Assembly (NCBI GenBank): GCA_017445025.1
Contig: JAFSVJ010000055.1
Location: 1-36,721 of the forward strand
Length of the DNA: 36,721 nt
From: Abditibacteriota bacterium
GTDB lineage: Bacteria > Armatimonadota > UBA5829
Direction of reading: 5' to 3'
The notes under the pieces are model-generated. The model did no database searches and was not told the origin of the DNA. It worked only from the letters and a program-made list of their open reading frames with translations. Shown here piece after piece: positions 33,638 through 36,721 of the stretch. The position numbers and the translations under genes were made by a program. How positions within the stretch are numbered: the stretch's first letter is position 1; each line of letters begins with the position of its first letter.

Positions 33638-35794
33638 ATGAAAGAATTATTAAAACATCTAAACGAAACTCAAAAACAAGCTGTTGAAACTACGGAAGGG
33701 CCTGTGTTGGTTCTTGCCGGGGCGGGCTCGGGAAAAACCCGTGTCCTCACATACAGAGTTGCCAAAATTATTAAAGACGGAACTCGTCCTTCCGATATTC
33801 TTGCTGTCACATTCACCAATAAGGCTGCCAACGAAATAAAAGCTCGTCTTGAAAAAATCTGTGGTGACATCCATCTCCTTTGGGCCGGAACCTTTCATGG
33901 TATCTGCGTCAGAATGCTTCGAGAATATGGTGAAGAAATCGGTCTTGCCAAAAAATGGACCATCTACGATGAATATGCTCAAAAAAAATGTGTCAAACAA
34001 GCTGTTTTAAACTTAAAATATGACCCCAAAAAATATAATGAAGGCAAAGTTTTAAATTATATATCCAAAGCCAAAGAAGAAATGATTCTGCCGGAAGATT
34101 ATGCCAATGTTTACACTCATATTGACGCTCTTCAAATTGAAAATATATATAAAGAATATACTAATATTTGTAAAGCCAATAACGCTCTGGATTTTGATGA
34201 TTTAATCAATTATGCGGTGGATTTGTTAAAGAAAAGTAAAAAGGCAAGAGAACACTATCAAAAGAAGTTCAAATATATTCACGTAGACGAGTTTCAAGAC
34301 ATTAACCAAGCTCAATATGAGCTTATAACCCTTCTTGCCGCTCCTCAAAACAACATATTTTGCGTTGGGGATGATGACCAGTCCATTTACGGATGGCGTG
34401 GTGCGGATATAAGTATTATCCTCAATTTTAAAAATAGATATAAGAGTTGTAAAATCTTTAAATTAGAGCAAAATTACAGGTCCACAAAGAATATTTTAGG
34501 TGCCGCTTACGAAGTTATTAGAAAAAATATTAACAGAACCGACAAGAAAATTACCACTGAAAACGATCAAGGTGATACCATAGAAATTATTGAAGCTGCC
34601 GACGGAAAGCATGAGGCAAGATTGGTGGTGGAATCCCTAAAAGATTTGGTGGACAATTATGGTTTCTCCTATTCCGACATAGCTATTTTATACAGAACCA
34701 ACTCCTTATCCCAAAACTTTGAAAGTGAGCTTCGAAGTAAAAGAGTGCCTTATGATATTTATGGCGGTTTCAAATTCTATGACAGACAGGAAATCAAGGA
34801 TATAATGGCATATTTAAATCTCTTAAATAATGTTTATGACAACATTAATTTAAAGAGAATTATTAATACTCCCACAAGGGGTATAGGTTTGTCCACTGTG
34901 GATAAACTGGATACTTATGCACAGGTTAATAACATATCTCTCTTTGAAGCAATGGAAGATTGTGATAAAGTTGAAGGTTTGAAAACCACAGCAAAAAAGT
35001 CAATAACAAGTTTTGTAAATATCATAAAATATTTGCAAAAAGAAGGGGAAATATTTCCTCCCAATCAACTTATCCAGTCAGTTTCCGAAAGAAGCGGTTA
35101 CAGACAAATGTTAGAGGATGAAAGGACCACTGAGGCGGAAGAAAGGCTTAACAATATTGATGAGTTGGTAAATGTGGCAACAAACTATTGTCAGAATGCG
35201 GAGAAACCTTCACTTGAAGACTTTTTACAATCCATATCATTGCAAAGTGATATTGACAATTTGCAAGAAGATAACGGAAAAGTCCTTTTAATGACGGTTC
35301 ACTCAGCTAAAGGGTTGGAGTTCCCTGTGGTATATGTGGTAGGATTGGAAGAGGGAGTTTTCCCTCATCAGAGATCCTTAGGAAACGCTGACGAGGTAGA
35401 AGAAGAGAGAAGGCTTATGTATGTGGCAATGACAAGGGCCAAGAGACAACTGTTTTTGAGCTATGCCGAAGCAAGACAGATAAGCGGAAATTGGCAGAGA
35501 AGCCACCTGTCCCAATTTGTTAAAGATATTCCGAAGAATTATTTTAAAGATACTGTAGAGGAAAGGGATACCGGGGAGTCTTTTGAAGATGTGAGAGCGA
35601 AGGTTTTGACCAAAAAAGTCATTAGGCAAAGCTACAGTCCGGGAAATAAAGTAAACCATGAAACTTTTGGAAAAGGTTTAGTGTTGAATTGTCAAGGACA
35701 AGGAGAGGCTGAGGTTGTGACTGTGATTTTTGAAGATAAAAGATATGGTATGAAGAAATTTTATGTGAATAAGTGCAAGTTGGAAAAACTATAA
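33638..35794 (+). CDS. pcrA: ATP-dependent DNA helicase PcrA/UvrD
   Basis: This superfamily 1A 3'-5' helicase acts in repair and removal of blocks. The 718 residues have a Q-motif start (LNETQKQAVETTEGPVLVLA), Walker A AGAGSGKT (27-34), FTNKAANEIKARL, motif II VDEFQDINQAQYELI (about 215), GDDDQSIYGWRGA, QNYRSTKNIL, VHSAKGLEFPVVYVVGLEEG and YVAMTRAKRQL. The C-terminal NHETFGKGLVL segment is the Tudor-like RNA-polymerase-binding tail typical of PcrA. No clear Shine-Dalgarno precedes the ATG; a parS site lies right upstream. Confidence 0.96.
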   Translation: MKELLKHLNETQKQAVETTEGPVLVLAGAGSGKTRVLTYRVAKIIKDGTRPSDILAVTFTNKAANEIKARLEKICGDIHLLWAGTFHGICVRMLREYGEEIGLAKKWTIYDEYAQKKCVKQAVLNLKYDPKKYNEGKVLNYISKAKEEMILPEDYANVYTHIDALQIENIYKEYTNICKANNALDFDDLINYAVDLLKKSKKAREHYQKKFKYIHVDEFQDINQAQYELITLLAAPQNNIFCVGDDDQSIYGWRGADISIILNFKNRYKSCKIFKLEQNYRSTKNILGAAYEVIRKNINRTDKKITTENDQGDTIEIIEAADGKHEARLVVESLKDLVDNYGFSYSDIAILYRTNSLSQNFESELRSKRVPYDIYGGFKFYDRQEIKDIMAYLNLLNNVYDNINLKRIINTPTRGIGLSTVDKLDTYAQVNNISLFEAMEDCDKVEGLKTTAKKSITSFVNIIKYLQKEGEIFPPNQLIQSVSERSGYRQMLEDERTTEAEERLNNIDELVNVATNYCQNAEKPSLEDFLQSISLQSDIDNLQEDNGKVLLMTVHSAKGLEFPVVYVVGLEEGVFPHQRSLGNADEVEEERRLMYVAMTRAKRQLFLSYAEARQISGNWQRSHLSQFVKDIPKNYFKDTVEERDTGESFEDVRAKVLTKKVIRQSYSPGNKVNHETFGKGLVLNCQGQGEAEVVTVIFEDKRYGMKKFYVNKCKLEKL

Positions 35795-35806
35795 ATATAA
35801 ACCCCC

Positions 35807-35857
35807 GATTAAAATCAATGTCTGCGACTTGATTTTAATCACCCCCTAAAAGGGGGT
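35807..35857 (+). terminator. Double hairpin after pcrA, first loop TGTCTGCGAC
   Basis: A perfect 12-bp stem GATTAAAATCAA / TTGATTTTAATC (35807-35840) encloses the 10-nt loop TGTCTGCGAC, directly followed by ACCCCCT-AAA-AGGGGGT (35841-35857). There is no T run, so its terminator role is uncertain. The loop sequence recurs in two unrelated stems at 35999-36072 and 36378-36450. Confidence 0.6.
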
Positions 35858-35942
35858 AGGGCGATGCGTTTACATTAGCAATTCTCATATTTTAGGTATC
35901 TATTTACAAAAGCTTATTATGAAAAAATAAAAGCTAATACAT

Positions 35943-36186
35943 CCCTTTTTTCCTATGATTATTTTTGAACAAATCCAAAATCTTGAGTAGGACCTATAAA
36001 CAGCTTTTTGGGTAGTATATTTTTAATTGCTGTCTGCGAATGCAAAAAAAACATACCACCTAAAAAGCTGTTATGTTATAGGCTTATCTAAACTTTAATT
36101 TTGTCTTTGTTCAAAAAGAACCATAACAAAAAAAGGGCCGGGCTCTAAATATTAAGGTGGGCTATGGTTGATTGATTCTTTAGTCA
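35943..36186. repeat. Direct repeat copy 1 with long hairpin
   Basis: This shares with 36322-36563 the ordered blocks CCCTTTTTTCCTATG, CAAATCCAAAATCTTGAG, AACAGCTTTTTGGGTAGTAT, TGTCTGCGAAT, AAAAAGAACCATAACAAAAA and GGTTGATTGA-TCTTTAGTCA. The hairpin arms are 35999-36030 and 36042-36072 around the loop TGTCTGCGAAT. An outer CCTATA/TATAGG pairing extends the stem. Confidence 0.8.
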
Positions 36187-36208
36187 AAAAAATGCTTTAG
36201 TTGATTGA

Positions 36209-36287
36209 CTTCACCCTCTTTGAACTTAAATTTGCATAGAATTGCAAATTTATGCATTCACTCGCTTGCGAGATAGAAGCGTAATAA
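36209..36287. repeat. Intergenic module shared with 9810-9845 and 10021-10090
   Basis: TTCACCCTCTTTGAACTTAA, then AAATTTGCA...TGCAAATTT (hairpin) and GCATTCACTCGCTTGCGAGA with TAGAAGCGTA. The first part matches 9810-9845, the second 10058-10088; 13190-13228 has the hairpin with GATAGAAGC only. Confidence 0.65.
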
Positions 36288-36321
36288 TTTAAGCCAACAC
36301 CCCGAGTTTAATAGTTTATTT

Positions 36322-36563
36322 CCCTTTTTTCCTATGTTTCTTTTTAAGCAAATCCAAAATCTTGAGATTTAATTATAAACAGCTTTTTGGGTAGTATATT
36401 TTTTTCACTGTCTGCGAATGTGAAAAAAACACACTACCCAAAAAGCTGTTATGCTATAGATTTACCTAAATTTAAATTTTGTCTTTGCTCAAAAAGAACC
36501 ATAACAAAAAAAGGGGCGGTCCTAAATTTTAAGGTCGGCTTTGGTTGATTGACTCTTTAGTCA
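36322..36563. repeat. Direct repeat copy 2 with long hairpin
   Basis: The second copy of the 35943-36186 block. Its hairpin arms (36378-36408 and 36420-36450) pair over 31 positions with only two mismatches around the loop TGTCTGCGAAT. The bases next to the loop are TTCAC/GTGAA here and TTGC/GCAA in copy 1, so pairing is kept while sequence differs. Its last ~42 bp run into the inverted-repeat arm. Confidence 0.85.
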
Positions 36564-36721
36564 CGGGAAACGATGATGCAAACGCACCACTCACTCCCCC
36601 CTATGGGGGTAAAGCTCTGTTGAAACGCTCAAGCAAGACGGCATATAGCCCATTCTCCAAAAAAGTTTTCAACTTTTTGGAGCCTCTTGGGCTCCCACCC
36701 GCCCTGCCGGAGGGGGGTAGC
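36522..36721. repeat. Right arm of ~200-bp inverted repeat
   Basis: The reverse complement of 14-213 with about three differences (around 36616 and two near 36540). The match starts at the very last base of the window. Confidence 0.85.

Larger units (their letters stand above)
35795..36721. other. 927-bp gene-free repeat island
   Basis: No convincing gene. From left to right it holds the pcrA double hairpin, a segment like part of the end repeat (GGGCGATGCGTTTACAT), direct-repeat copy 1, a module shared with the 9.8-10.1 kb gap, direct-repeat copy 2 and the right arm of the terminal inverted repeat. The reading frames are short. Confidence 0.8.

Noticed and set aside
35943..36563. CRISPR array
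   Set aside because: Only two long, diverged repeats with a 135-bp interval; unit length and spacing do not fit, and no cas gene is present.
1..36721. tRNA or rRNA genes
   Set aside because: No T-loop/acceptor combinations or rRNA segments were recognised on reading either strand, apart from the 12-base match to a 16S tail at 23437.
1..36721. Classical defence island, prophage or insertion sequence
   Set aside because: No restriction, toxin-antitoxin, integrase, phage or transposase gene is present; the content is housekeeping and surface genes.

Overview
The window is an AT-rich chromosomal segment around a bacterial replication origin. It has strong GGAGG-type ribosome binding sites, TTGACA/TATAAT promoters (often extended -10 TGnTATAAT), Bacillus-like parS palindromes, a DnaA box TTATCCACA and four genes for a 2-oxoacid:ferredoxin oxidoreductase. 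Together these suggest an anaerobe, probably Firmicutes/Clostridia-related, but I cannot assign a taxon with confidence. All genes appear intact in the standard code, except one short duplicated rnhB fragment.

Layout. Positions 1-296 hold a repeat arm and hairpins. Positions 297-9763 (minus) run from the promoter-distal end back: TIM-barrel isomerase, DUF3298-type exported protein, gatB, and two paralogous secreted papain-like peptidases with six Ig-like (Big2) repeats each. Positions 10192-13063 (minus) hold a KimA-like potassium permease overlapping a STAS/USP-like protein. Positions 13308-16995 (minus) hold pth-argB-[rnhB fragment + palindromic element]-rnhB-second DUF3298 protein. Positions 17107-18489 (plus) hold a mutarotase-like protein and a half-size EamA transporter. 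Positions 18532-23881 (minus) hold ndk, then parA-parB-galK, trxA, rph-rdgB. dnaA is at 24104 (plus), followed by a terminator and a probable oriC (25478-25726), then plus-strand recF, a clostripain-like lipoprotein, aroE, a chorismate mutase-shikimate kinase fusion, an NdpA-like nucleoid protein, korDABC-type genes and pcrA. From 35795 to the end is a repeat island.

Replication and segregation. Gene polarity switches at dnaA/oriC, so nearly every gene points away from the origin. parA-parB and four perfect copies of one 16-bp parS palindrome (19883, 23180, 28228, 33611) surround it; one parS forms the start codon region of aroE. dnaN, which commonly lies between dnaA and recF, is absent there.

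Non-coding structure is the most unusual part. The window is bounded by a ~200-bp near-identical inverted repeat. The right end holds two ~243-bp direct repeats, each with a ~31-bp-stem hairpin whose loop TGTCTGCGA also caps an unrelated hairpin after pcrA. A 207-bp imperfect palindrome separates two copies of the rnhB 5' end. Three intergenic gaps carry four-unit tandem heptamers, and several share hairpin modules.
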